This document shows positions 1 through 4,378 of a stretch of DNA of 5,136 nucleotides, piece after piece. The stretch covers positions 1 to 5,136 of the forward strand of contig CAMCFT010000051.1 in NCBI GenBank assembly GCA_945874225.1. The letters are read 5' to 3'. The position numbers and the translations under genes are program-made. Position 1 is the first letter of the stretch; every line of letters begins with the position of its first letter. A model generated the notes under the pieces. It saw only the letters and a program-made list of their open reading frames with translations. It made no database searches and was not told where the DNA came from. Source of the stretch: Flavobacterium psychrophilum. Its GTDB lineage: Bacteria > Bacteroidota > Bacteroidia > Flavobacteriales > Flavobacteriaceae.

Positions 1-2
1 TA

Positions 3-44
3 AAAGATTTGCAACAAGCAAAGAGTCCATTTGATGATTTGTAA
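3..44 (+). CDS. C-terminal tail of an unidentified upstream gene (partial)
   Basis: One frame is open from the left edge and ends at TAA 42-44. It reads KDLQQAKSPFDDL, an acidic, hydrophilic tail of the kind seen at real protein C-termini. The two bases before position 3 belong to the preceding codon. The A-rich stretch and strong hairpin that follow (78-135) fit the end of a transcription unit. Only 13 residues are visible, so neither the family nor the reality of the gene can be settled here. The other two forward frames also close within 60 bases but give less protein-like tails. Confidence 0.3.
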   Translation, partial: KDLQQAKSPFDDL

Positions 45-77
45 GAAAAAAAAACAATATATTTGAGAATAAATAAA

Positions 78-135
78 GCGAAACAAACCTTTGCCAATCT
101 ACCCAAATTTGGGTGTATACGAAGGTTTATTTCGC
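78..135. repeat. Two-part inverted repeat / hairpin, possible terminator
   Basis: The arm GCGAAACAAACCTT (78-91) is complementary to AAGGTTTATTTCGC (122-135) with one mismatch in 14. The apex holds a second, perfect 14-bp palindrome, ACCCAAATTTGGGT (101-114). The structure lies 33 bases past the putative upstream stop codon, so it may end that transcript. No T-run follows the stem, so a classical intrinsic terminator is not clearly supported. It could instead belong to the cassette-like junction at 146-160. Confidence 0.45.
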
Positions 136-145
136 CTATATACAA

Positions 146-160
146 GTTACCTACTATTGC
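146..160 (+). repeat. Cassette-junction-like motif (left boundary)
   Basis: GTTACCTACTATTGC resembles GTTAGCAGTAATTGTGC at 719-735: both have GTTA-C followed by TA/GTA and ATTG. The two copies are in direct orientation about 573 bp apart and enclose exactly one gene (195-584), as expected for the joints of gene cassettes. Neither copy fits the integron core consensus GTTRRRY precisely, so this is a recurrent-boundary hypothesis rather than a defined recombination site. Confidence 0.3.
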
Positions 161-194
161 CACAAAATCAGCTTAAATAGAAAATAAACAGAAA

Positions 195-584
195 GTGAAA
201 AGACACAAAAACATAAAATTAATAGTCATTGGAATCATAGTTATTCTGTTTAGCATTCTCATTTTATTTTCGAGAGGTATTATTGGAAAGAAAAATATGG
301 AGCAGCATTCTCAAATATTATTAAACTCATTGGTAAAAGACATTGAATATTATAAAACTCAAAATGGAAAATATCCCGATAGTTTAAAACAACTGGAAAG
401 TCCTAAAACTTTCGTTTTTATTGAAGACCCAATTCAATCAAAAGCGGGAACAAATTACAATTATAAAAATCTCGGTGAGAAATATTTACTTTTTTCATCA
501 GGAAGTGACCAAATGCAAAACACAGCGGATGATTTGTATCCGAAAATTAAAAACTTAAAAAATGTTGGCTGGATAAAGCAATAG
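195..584 (+). CDS. Membrane-anchored GspG-like (pseudopilin-domain) protein, 129 aa
   Basis: The protein starts with a short basic stretch (KRHKN) and a single hydrophobic segment at about residues 8-30. A soluble domain with the layout of the type II secretion major pseudopilin GspG follows. Visible marks are the YYKTQNGKYPDSLKQLE helix/turn (52-68), DP at 78-79, the Y-x-Y pair at 88-90, and YLLFSSGSDQMQNTADD (97-113). In true GspG the last segment is the FSLGADG...DDI calcium loop, so D105, D112 and D113 are candidate ligands. A proper prepilin cleavage site (G followed by F-T-L-x-E before the helix) is not evident. The protein may therefore be an inner-membrane-anchored relative rather than a processed pseudopilin. 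The start is GTG; the next ATG (residue 35) would delete the membrane segment. No other secretion gene is nearby. It sits alone between two cassette-like junctions, suggesting an acquired orphan. The domain call is fairly secure; the cellular role is unknown. Confidence 0.75.
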   Translation: MKRHKNIKLIVIGIIVILFSILILFSRGIIGKKNMEQHSQILLNSLVKDIEYYKTQNGKYPDSLKQLESPKTFVFIEDPIQSKAGTNYNYKNLGEKYLLFSSGSDQMQNTADDLYPKIKNLKNVGWIKQ

Positions 585-590
585 CAACAT

Positions 591-735
591 CAGGTAACAG
601 CGGTTTTACGCAATGGGTAAATTTACAATAAACAACACGTTCAATTTTTCGCTGGAAAATCTTATATTAGCAAGAAAATAATCGTTCACACAGCCGCTAC
701 TGAACCAAGAAGAAAGGCGTTAGCAGTAATTGTGC
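591..735 (+). repeat. attC-like structured repeat downstream of the GspG-like gene
   Basis: This begins 6 bases after the stop codon. The left part TAACAGCGG (595-603) can pair with CCGCT (694-698) and GTTA (719-722), folding about 120 bases into an imperfect stem with a bulge between the two right-hand segments. It ends in GTTAGCAGTAATTGTGC (719-735), the direct-orientation relative of the motif at 146. From memory, repeats of this style (an AACAGCGGTTTT start and a GTTAGC-GTAATTG end) recur between small accessory genes in Bacteroidota. I cannot verify that here. The sequence departs from the class 1 integron attC consensus, so the recombinase, if any, is unknown. Confidence 0.4.
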
Positions 736-788
736 TATAGAAAATCGTAAAAAAAAGAATCCCCACTGGCGCTCGTTTGTCCACGTTC

Positions 789-947
789 TCTGGTGCTCGA
801 TTGCATCGAGTACCTACATAAATTAAAAGACAAAAAAAGTAGCGTTTACAACACTTTTAATAAAAAAACAAGTGTGAAGAGCCGCGTTGCAAACGCTTTA
901 TTCAGTTTATAAAAGTAAGCAGGTACTCGATGCAATCGAGCACCAGA
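789..947. repeat. BIME/MITE-like palindromic element with perfect 27-bp inverted ends
   Basis: Positions 789-815 and 921-947 are exact reverse complements over 27 bases. Each arm is also a hairpin in its own right: in 792-814 the stem GGTGCTCGAT pairs with ATCGAGTACC, including one G-T pair, around a TGC loop. The 105-base interior holds nested pairings, AGCGTTTACAAC (841-852) with GTTGCAAACGCT (886-897, one mismatch) and ACACTT (851-856) with AAGTGT (870-875). GCGTT-GCA-AACGC (884-896) is a further mini-hairpin. Two REP-type hairpins facing each other near a RAYT transposase relic match the usual BIME design. There is no coding capacity inside. A bidirectional terminator or transcript-stabilising role is possible but not shown. 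Confidence 0.75.
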
Positions 948-999
948 TTAGGCGCTGTGCGAAGCAAAACAAAATGAATTAATAACAAATACAAAATAA

Positions 1000-1097
1000 T
1001 TTTGTCATATCGACGAAAGTGACAAAAGCGATAGTGAACTGGCGTAGCAAATCACATATCTTGAGCAACTCAAGTGAGACGCTTCCAGCGTGACAAA
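1000..1097. repeat. REP-like hairpin repeat unit with TTTGTCA/TGACAAA ends
   Basis: The unit opens with TTTGTCA (1001-1007) and closes with TGACAAA (1091-1097). Inside are three hairpins: TTTTGTCA (1000-1007) with TGACAAAA (1020-1027), CTTGAG-CAA-CTCAAG (1060-1074), and ACGCT-TCC-AGCGT (1078-1090). The phrasing (GTCAT...CGACGAAA, then GCGTAGCAAATCAC) resembles an interspersed repeat I associate with flavobacterial genomes, but I cannot confirm its copy number. No open frame of note lies within it. Confidence 0.5.
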
Positions 1098-1165
1098 TAG
1101 TCAATAAAAATCGTTTGGCCAAAAAAAACAAGCTCTACTTAGTTTGTCACGCTGGAAGCGTCTCA
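1075..1165. repeat. Perfect 23-bp inverted repeat pair
   Basis: Positions 1075-1097 and 1143-1165 are exact reverse complements over 23 bases, separated by 45 bases. Each arm carries its own mini-hairpin, ACGCT-TCC-AGCGT on the left and ACGCT-GGA-AGCGT on the right. The left arm is the end of the repeat unit at 1000-1097. The right arm therefore looks like the start of a second, inverted and truncated copy that loses similarity after 1165. The 45-base spacer (1098-1142) is A-rich and has no recognisable content. Confidence 0.7.
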
Positions 1166-1294
1166 GTGAACGAGAGATTTCGGAAGTTAATCAAAAACCT
1201 AAAATCATTTAAATTAACTTCAATTACATTTTCCTCACACAAACCCTGATTTCCGACGACTTCCATAAAAATAAAATGTTCTTGAAATCTTGGA

Positions 1295-1322
1295 GTGCTG
1301 GCGAAGTCTCCCGACTTCGTAC
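1295..1322. repeat. REP-like hairpin upstream of the RAYT relic
   Basis: CGAAGTC (1302-1308) and GACTTCG (1313-1319) form a perfect 7-bp stem around a TCCC loop. Outside it lie GTGC (1295-1298) and GTAC (1319-1322), the same two tetramers that frame the hairpin at 792-814. The element is about 90 bases upstream of the RAYT start, where such transposases often carry their cognate REP. The surrounding 1166-1388 also has a 9-bp inverted repeat (GAAGTTAAT 1183-1191 with ATTAACTTC 1213-1221) but no convincing gene. Confidence 0.55.
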
Positions 1323-1388
1323 ACGTTCCAATAGGCAACTTACGAGGGCAACAAACATACGGCAAGTATTTATTTGTAGTAAAAACTA

Positions 1389-1396
1389 TATATTTG
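1389..1396 (+). promoter_or_regulatory. Candidate Bacteroidota -7 box for the RAYT relic
   Basis: TATATTTG fits the Bacteroidota primary sigma -7 consensus TAnnTTTG exactly and lies 13 bases before ATG 1410. No TTG is seen at the expected -33 spacing; the nearest, at 1374-1376, is too close. An alternative reading is chance in AT-rich DNA, and the implied leader would be very short. Confidence 0.35.
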
Positions 1397-1409
1397 AATA
1401 AATAAGAGT

Positions 1410-1690
1410 ATGTCAAACGGATATAAAATAAGAGATCTTTACCACATTTTGTAACGGCAACTGTTGTAGATTGGGTTGATGTTTTTACAAGAAAAAGTTA
1501 CAGAGACCTAGTTGTAGAATGTTTGGATTATTGTATTAGAAAAAAGGCTTTGGTCTTGTATGGTTATGTGATTATGAGCAATCATTTGCATATGGTAGTT
1601 CAATCTGGCAATGGAGAATTATCAGATTTGTTGCGAGATTTTAAAAAATTTACAGCTGCAAAAATTATAGAAAAAATAAAATCAAACCAA
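1410..1690 (+). pseudogene. REP-associated tyrosine transposase (RAYT, Y1/HUH) relic: frameshifted and truncated
   Basis: ATG 1410 opens a reading that begins MSNGYKIRDLYHI, typical of the N-terminus of flavobacterial RAYT proteins, but it hits TAA at 1452-1454. The expected continuation (FVTATVVDWVDVFTRKSYRD and onward) is read in another frame from 1448. This is consistent with loss of about four bases near 1446-1450, since an I-Y-F-V-T strand would be expected there. The shifted frame then shows GYVIMSNHLHMVVQS, with the HUH metal-binding pair H-L-H (1583-1591), and the helix LSDLLRDFKKFTAAKIIEKI. The protein breaks off at about 1690. The C-terminal half, including the catalytic tyrosine usually found in a YIHxNPV-like motif, is missing. 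The family normally has roughly 180 residues; about 95 remain. RAYTs act on REP hairpins through single-stranded DNA, and such hairpins cluster immediately upstream (789-1322). This copy cannot be active. Confidence 0.8.
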
Positions 1691-2656
1691 GTCGATTGGT
1701 GGGGAATATTCTATCTGGCATCTTTTATCGGTTCCTTGCAATTTGTTTTGGAACACGGCCAACAAGACGACTGGTTTAATGACAACTTGATTCTTAGCTT
1801 AAGTGTGGTTTCTCTATTTGGATTACTTCTTTTTATTAAAAGAGAACTTACCTATAAACATCCTATAGTCAATTTAAAAGTGCTAAAAAACACTAATTTA
1901 AGAGTTGGAACTATTATGAGTTTCATTATGGGATTTGGATTATACGGCTCCACTTTTATAGTACCTATTTATACGCAATCGGTTTTAGGATGGAGTGCCA
2001 CTGACGCGGGTTTATTGTTGATTCCGAGTTCGATTACTACCGGAATTATGATGCCTTTTATTGGAAAAATGATTCAACGAGGCATTCCTCAGGCTTATAT
2101 GGTCGCTATAGGATTCTTGATATTTTTCTTTTTTACCTTTTGGATGAATAACATCATTACCCCTGACACCAGCGCAGAAGAAATGTTTTGGCCATTAATA
2201 CTAAGAGGTGTTGGATTAGGTTTATTATTTGTACCTATTACGACACTTTCCTTATCGACACTAAAGGGAAAACATATTGGCGAAGGCGCTGCTTTTACAG
2301 GTATGATGAGGCAATTGGGAGGTTCTTTTGGAATTGCCATTATCACGACTTTCATAGCAATATTCAATCAGCAACACAGAGTAAATTTGATTTCACACCT
2401 TGACCAAACCTCTTTTCAAGTGCAACAAACAGTTCAAAGATTGCAACAAGGATTTATGTCTAAAGGATTTACTTTTAATGAAGCTTTGTCAAAAGCCTAT
2501 AAAGCCATAGAGTTTAAAGTTATGGTTCAAAGTTCCGTTTTGACGTATATGGATATTTTTATGTATTTAGGAATTCTGTTTTTACTTTGCATTCCTTTCA
2601 TTCTGATAATCAAAAAAGGAAAAAATAAAATCGATTTGGCTGAAGCCATGCATTAA
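1523..2656 (+). CDS. Chimeric ORF: RAYT fragment fused to C-terminal half of a DHA2/EmrB-type MFS drug exporter (likely non-functional)
   Basis: Residues 1-56 are the RAYT piece with the H-L-H motif at 21-23. From V57 (base 1691) the protein becomes an MFS exporter: VDWWGIFYLASFIGSLQFVLEHG matches the start of TM7 in EmrB/QacA 14-TM exporters. Eight hydrophobic segments follow, at about 59-76, 88-105, 127-150, 160-180, 190-210, 222-245, 265-282 and 341-364, which would be TM7-TM14. The periplasmic-loop region (about 283-340) before the last helix and the basic tail (KKGKNK) also fit DHA2. Full-length relatives have about 500-530 residues; the first ~200 (TM1-6, with the proton-coupling and A/B/C motifs) are absent. 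The apparent start is TTG 1523, with ATG only at 1574, and neither looks like a genuine initiation site because the frame continues upstream to 1427. Exporters of this class pump drugs out by proton antiport, usually with an EmrA adaptor, but none is present. Translation of this chimera is doubtful. Confidence 0.75.
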   Translation: MDYCIRKKALVLYGYVIMSNHLHMVVQSGNGELSDLLRDFKKFTAAKIIEKIKSNQVDWWGIFYLASFIGSLQFVLEHGQQDDWFNDNLILSLSVVSLFGLLLFIKRELTYKHPIVNLKVLKNTNLRVGTIMSFIMGFGLYGSTFIVPIYTQSVLGWSATDAGLLLIPSSITTGIMMPFIGKMIQRGIPQAYMVAIGFLIFFFFTFWMNNIITPDTSAEEMFWPLILRGVGLGLLFVPITTLSLSTLKGKHIGEGAAFTGMMRQLGGSFGIAIITTFIAIFNQQHRVNLISHLDQTSFQVQQTVQRLQQGFMSKGFTFNEALSKAYKAIEFKVMVQSSVLTYMDIFMYLGILFLLCIPFILIIKKGKNKIDLAEAMH

Positions 2657-2659
2657 ATC

Positions 2660-2699
2660 AGGTGGCAGATTGCAGAAGGCAGATAGCAAACTGCTACCT
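2660..2699. terminator. Hairpin between convergent genes, built on a heptamer repeat
   Basis: AGGTGGCAG (2660-2668) pairs with CTGCTACCT (2691-2699), including one G-T pair. After an A-A mismatch, TTGC (2670-2673) pairs with GCAA (2686-2689). The structure begins 4 bases after the stop of the exporter fragment and lies 5 bases beyond the yaaA stop on the other strand, the usual place for a shared terminator. Neither side has a strong T-run, so strength is uncertain. The same bases also read as GCAGATT/GCAGAAG/GCAGATA/GCAAACT/GCTACCT, a decaying 7-base repeat. Confidence 0.5.
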
Positions 2700-2704
2700 A
2701 AAAA

Positions 2705-3463
2705 CTATCTCGTAAAAACCAAATGATTCCCTTTCGACAAATTGGCGTCAAATTGATAGCCTTCATAGTTGAAACCTTTCAAATCTTCGGCAGTTTTAAC
2801 ATTGGTATCAATGATGTAACGTACCATCAACCCCCTGGCTTTCTTAGCAAAGAAACTGATTATTTTTAGTTTTCCGTTTTTGTAATCCTTGAATTCTGGA
2901 GTAATTACAGGAACTTTCAACTGCTTCACATCAACTGCCGAGAAATATTCGTTGCTTGCTAAATTGATGAAAAGTTCTCCCTTATGAAGTTCTTTATTCA
3001 ATGCTTTTGTAACTATTGGTTTCCAATATTCATATAGATTTTTGCTTTCGCCAATAGGTAGTTTTGTTCCCATTTCCAATCGATAGGCCTGTATTAAATC
3101 CAAAGGTTTCAGTAGCCCGTACATACCGGATAAAATCCTCAAACTATCTTGTAAATCTTCCAGTTTTTCTGATGGAATCGTATAAGCATTCAATCCCGTG
3201 TAGACATCTCCATCGAAAGCAAAAATTGCTGGACGAGCATTTTCAGGAGTGAAAGGCGTTTTCCAATCTTGATTTCTTTTCCAATTCAATTCGGCTAGTT
3301 TATCTGAAATATCCATTAATTTCGAAAGTGCAGCAGGTGATTTTTGCTTCAAAACTTTATGAACTTGGCGTGCTTCTTTTAAAAACAACCCTTCTGAATG
3401 TTTTGCTGTAGGCAAAAGCTTTTCGAAGTTCAATGATTTGGCTGGTGATAGGACAATTTTCAT
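2705..3463 (-). CDS. yaaA: Peroxide stress protein YaaA (DUF328/UPF0246)
   Basis: The 252-residue length equals the family norm (about 250-258). Conserved blocks appear in order: SPAKSLNF (6-13), SDKLAELN (53-60), PENARPAIFAFDGDVYTGL (73-91), LSGMYGLLKPLDLIQAYRLEMG (111-132), INLASNEYFSAV (166-177), the basic stretch IISFFAKKARGLMVRYII (201-218), and GFNYEGYQFD (230-239). All match E. coli YaaA closely by recollection. In E. coli the protein is induced by hydrogen peroxide through OxyR, binds DNA, and limits iron-driven oxidative damage; here that role is inherited by homology. It is cytoplasmic, with no signal peptide or membrane segment. ATG 3463 gives the canonical MKIVLSPAKS start. The gene is monocistronic, convergent with the exporter fragment and separated from it by the hairpin at 2660-2699. 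A TAnnTTTG box lies 29 bases upstream. No OxyR-type site is evident. Confidence 0.96.
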   Translation of the reverse strand: MKIVLSPAKSLNFEKLLPTAKHSEGLFLKEARQVHKVLKQKSPAALSKLMDISDKLAELNWKRNQDWKTPFTPENARPAIFAFDGDVYTGLNAYTIPSEKLEDLQDSLRILSGMYGLLKPLDLIQAYRLEMGTKLPIGESKNLYEYWKPIVTKALNKELHKGELFINLASNEYFSAVDVKQLKVPVITPEFKDYKNGKLKIISFFAKKARGLMVRYIIDTNVKTAEDLKGFNYEGYQFDANLSKGNHLVFTR

Positions 3464-3491
3464 AGTTATAGGTTCTCTTTATTGAAAGTTT

Positions 3492-3499
3492 CAAAAGTA
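3492..3499 (-). promoter_or_regulatory. Candidate yaaA promoter (-7 box)
   Basis: Read on the minus strand this is TACTTTTG, an exact match to the Bacteroidota -7 consensus TAnnTTTG. It is 28 bases upstream of the yaaA ATG, which would leave a leader of about 20 bases. No TTG is found at the usual -33 distance on the minus strand, so the promoter would be weak or need an activator. A purine-rich stretch (AAAGAGAA on the minus strand) precedes the start in place of a clear Shine-Dalgarno. Confidence 0.45.
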
Positions 3500-3536
3500 C
3501 AAATTGAAAAACTGAAAATGAAAATTGTCTCTCATT

Positions 3537-3638
3537 TTATTTCAACCTGAATTCTATTGTTACTTTATCCCGCAAGGATTTCATATTGGCAGCAATTTCT
3601 TTTTCTATCAATATAAAATCCCTAAAAGATAAAAATAT
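3537..3638 (-). pseudogene. Short open frame, possible 3' remnant of a gene
   Basis: On the minus strand 33 codons are open between stop codons, ending at TAA 3537-3539. They include LIEKEIAANMKSLRDK followed by VTIEFRLK. The charged, helix-like composition and relatively GC-rich codons stand out from the AT-rich surroundings and look like the tail of a real protein. There is no credible start or body upstream: the frame closes at 3639-3641 inside an AT-rich palindrome. I do not recognise the family, and it may be chance. Confidence 0.2.
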
Positions 3639-3689
3639 TTAAAATCAAATAATTACAAATTAACCGATGTAGGTTTTAAATATTTTTAT
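3629..3689. repeat. AT-rich perfect 16-bp inverted repeat
   Basis: ATAAAAATATTTAAAA (3629-3644) is the exact reverse complement of TTTTAAATATTTTTAT (3674-3689), with a 29-base loop. It lies in the gap between yaaA and the insertion sequence. It could be a terminator-like or regulatory structure, but no gene ends on it in a convincing way, and AT-rich DNA produces such pairs more easily. Confidence 0.5.
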
Positions 3690-3692
3690 TCA

Positions 3693-3708
3693 AAATCAAT
3701 ATTGATTT
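3693..3708. promoter_or_regulatory. 16-bp perfect palindrome, possible operator
   Basis: AAATCAATATTGATTT reads identically on both strands with no loop, the shape expected of a dimeric regulator's binding site. It lies about 50 bases left of the insertion sequence. Before that insertion it would have been much nearer the acetyltransferase gene now starting at 4439. No adjacent regulator is present, so the assignment is speculative. Confidence 0.25.
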
Positions 3709-3760
3709 CTCTTATTTACACAAAATATTATTTAGCTTTACAAGAATCAATTTGGTTGAC

Positions 3761-3830
3761 TTTTTGTTCCGTTAGGAACTAAATATTGGTAGAAAAATTA
3801 TTAACCACTCACGCTGTCCCGTTAGGGACT
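3761..3830 (+). repeat. IS left end: two hairpins before tnpA
   Basis: The outer hairpin is GTTCC-GTTA-GGAAC (3766-3779) and the inner is GTCCC-GTTA-GGGAC (3816-3829). They have the same loop and differ at the third stem pair. The inner hairpin ends 11 bases before the tnpA ATG, where a stem in the mRNA could limit translation or block read-through from outside, as described for IS200. Function here is inferred from position. Confidence 0.7.
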
Positions 3831-3840
3831 TAACAATTAT

Positions 3841-4302
3841 ATGGCAAATACATATACACAAATCCACATTCATTTTGTTTTTGCCGTAAAATTTAGAAAT
3901 GGAATTATTCAAAGCCAATGGAAAGATAATTTATATAAATATATCACAGGAATAGTTCATAACAATAATCATAAACTTTTGGCAATAAATGGAATGCCAG
4001 ATCACATTCATATTTTAATTGGAATTAGACCTTCTCAATCTATTTCTGATATAATGAAAGATGTTAAACAAGGTTCCTCCTTATGGATAAATGAAAATAA
4101 ACTGACAAATGGACATTTTGAATGGCAAGAAGGATATGGAGCATTTTCTTTTAGTAAATCACAAGTAAATACAGTTATTGAATACATTCAAAATCAAGAA
4201 ATTCATCACAAAAAAAAGACATTTCGAGAGGAATATCTTGAGTTTCTTGAGAAATTTGAAATAGATTATGATGAAAAATTTATTTTCAAAGATTTACTTT
4301 AA
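3841..4302 (+). CDS. tnpA: IS200-type transposase TnpA (Y1 HUH single-strand transposase)
   Basis: At 153 residues the protein has the full family length. The HUH metal-binding motif is H55-I-H57 within MPDHIHIL (52-59). The catalytic tyrosine is Y115 in VIEYIQNQEIHH, and Q119, four residues later, is the expected third metal ligand, the same Y-x3-Q spacing as in IS608 TnpA. WQEGYGAFSFSKSQ (95-108) and the acidic C-terminal helix EEYLEFLEKFEIDYDEKF are also characteristic. The enzyme works as a dimer that cuts and joins single-stranded DNA through a 5'-phosphotyrosine link, moving the element by peel-and-paste during replication. All catalytic residues are present and there is no frameshift. 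ATG 3841 gives the standard MANTYTQIHIHFVFAVKFR start. The stop codon is 6 bases before the right inner hairpin. No strong promoter or Shine-Dalgarno is visible, fitting the low expression of this family. Confidence 0.95.
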   Translation: MANTYTQIHIHFVFAVKFRNGIIQSQWKDNLYKYITGIVHNNNHKLLAINGMPDHIHILIGIRPSQSISDIMKDVKQGSSLWINENKLTNGHFEWQEGYGAFSFSKSQVNTVIEYIQNQEIHHKKKTFREEYLEFLEKFEIDYDEKFIFKDLL

Positions 4303-4307
4303 AGTAT

Positions 4308-4378
4308 AGTCCCTAACGGGACAAAACACTATGGATAGATTTGTTTCTACCAATATTTAGTTCCTAACGGAACAAAAA
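4308..4378 (+). repeat. IS right end: two hairpins after tnpA
   Basis: The inner hairpin GTCCC-TAAC-GGGAC (4309-4322) and outer hairpin GTTCC-TAAC-GGAAC (4360-4373) are the exact reverse complements of the left-end pair. The outer one is followed by an A-run that continues to 4380. The inner hairpin directly after the tnpA stop may double as its transcription terminator. Confidence 0.7.

Larger units (their letters stand above)
3761..4378 (+). mobile_element. IS200/IS605-family insertion sequence (IS200-like, tnpA only), about 620 bp
   Basis: A single HUH/Y1 transposase gene is framed by inverted ends. Positions 3761-3795 and 4344-4378 match perfectly over 35 bases as reverse complements, and 3815-3830 and 4308-4323 match perfectly over 16. 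Each end carries two short hairpins, the structures these transposases recognise in single-stranded DNA. There is no tnpB/IscB-type companion gene, so it belongs to the tnpA-only IS200 group. The exact tips are uncertain by a few bases because the family makes no target duplication. The 35-bp match ends in T-run/A-run at 3761 and 4378. The intact gene and identical ends suggest recent or still possible activity. It separates the acetyltransferase from its original upstream DNA. Confidence 0.9.

Noticed and set aside
736..1409. Possible RNA gene (tRNA, small regulatory RNA) in the long gene-free stretch
   Set aside because: No cloverleaf or known RNA signature was seen. The structures present are symmetric DNA palindromes better explained as REP-like repeats.
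1147..1416. 89-codon minus-strand open frame
   Set aside because: It runs through the REP-like hairpins at 1143-1165 and 1295-1322, has a low-complexity mixed composition with no recognisable domain, and its start overlaps the RAYT start on the other strand. It is most likely chance.
2095..2403. Open frames on both strands inside the exporter fragment (2095-2367 minus, 2188-2403 plus)
   Set aside because: Both overlap the well-supported membrane-protein frame completely and show no domain-like sequence.
3064..3252. 62-codon plus-strand open frame inside yaaA
   Set aside because: It is antisense to strongly conserved YaaA motifs and has no family resemblance.
3761..4378. CRISPR-like reading of the repeated CCGTTAGG motifs
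   Set aside because: There are only two copies per side, in mirrored orientation and flanking a transposase, with no regular spacers. They are IS end hairpins.
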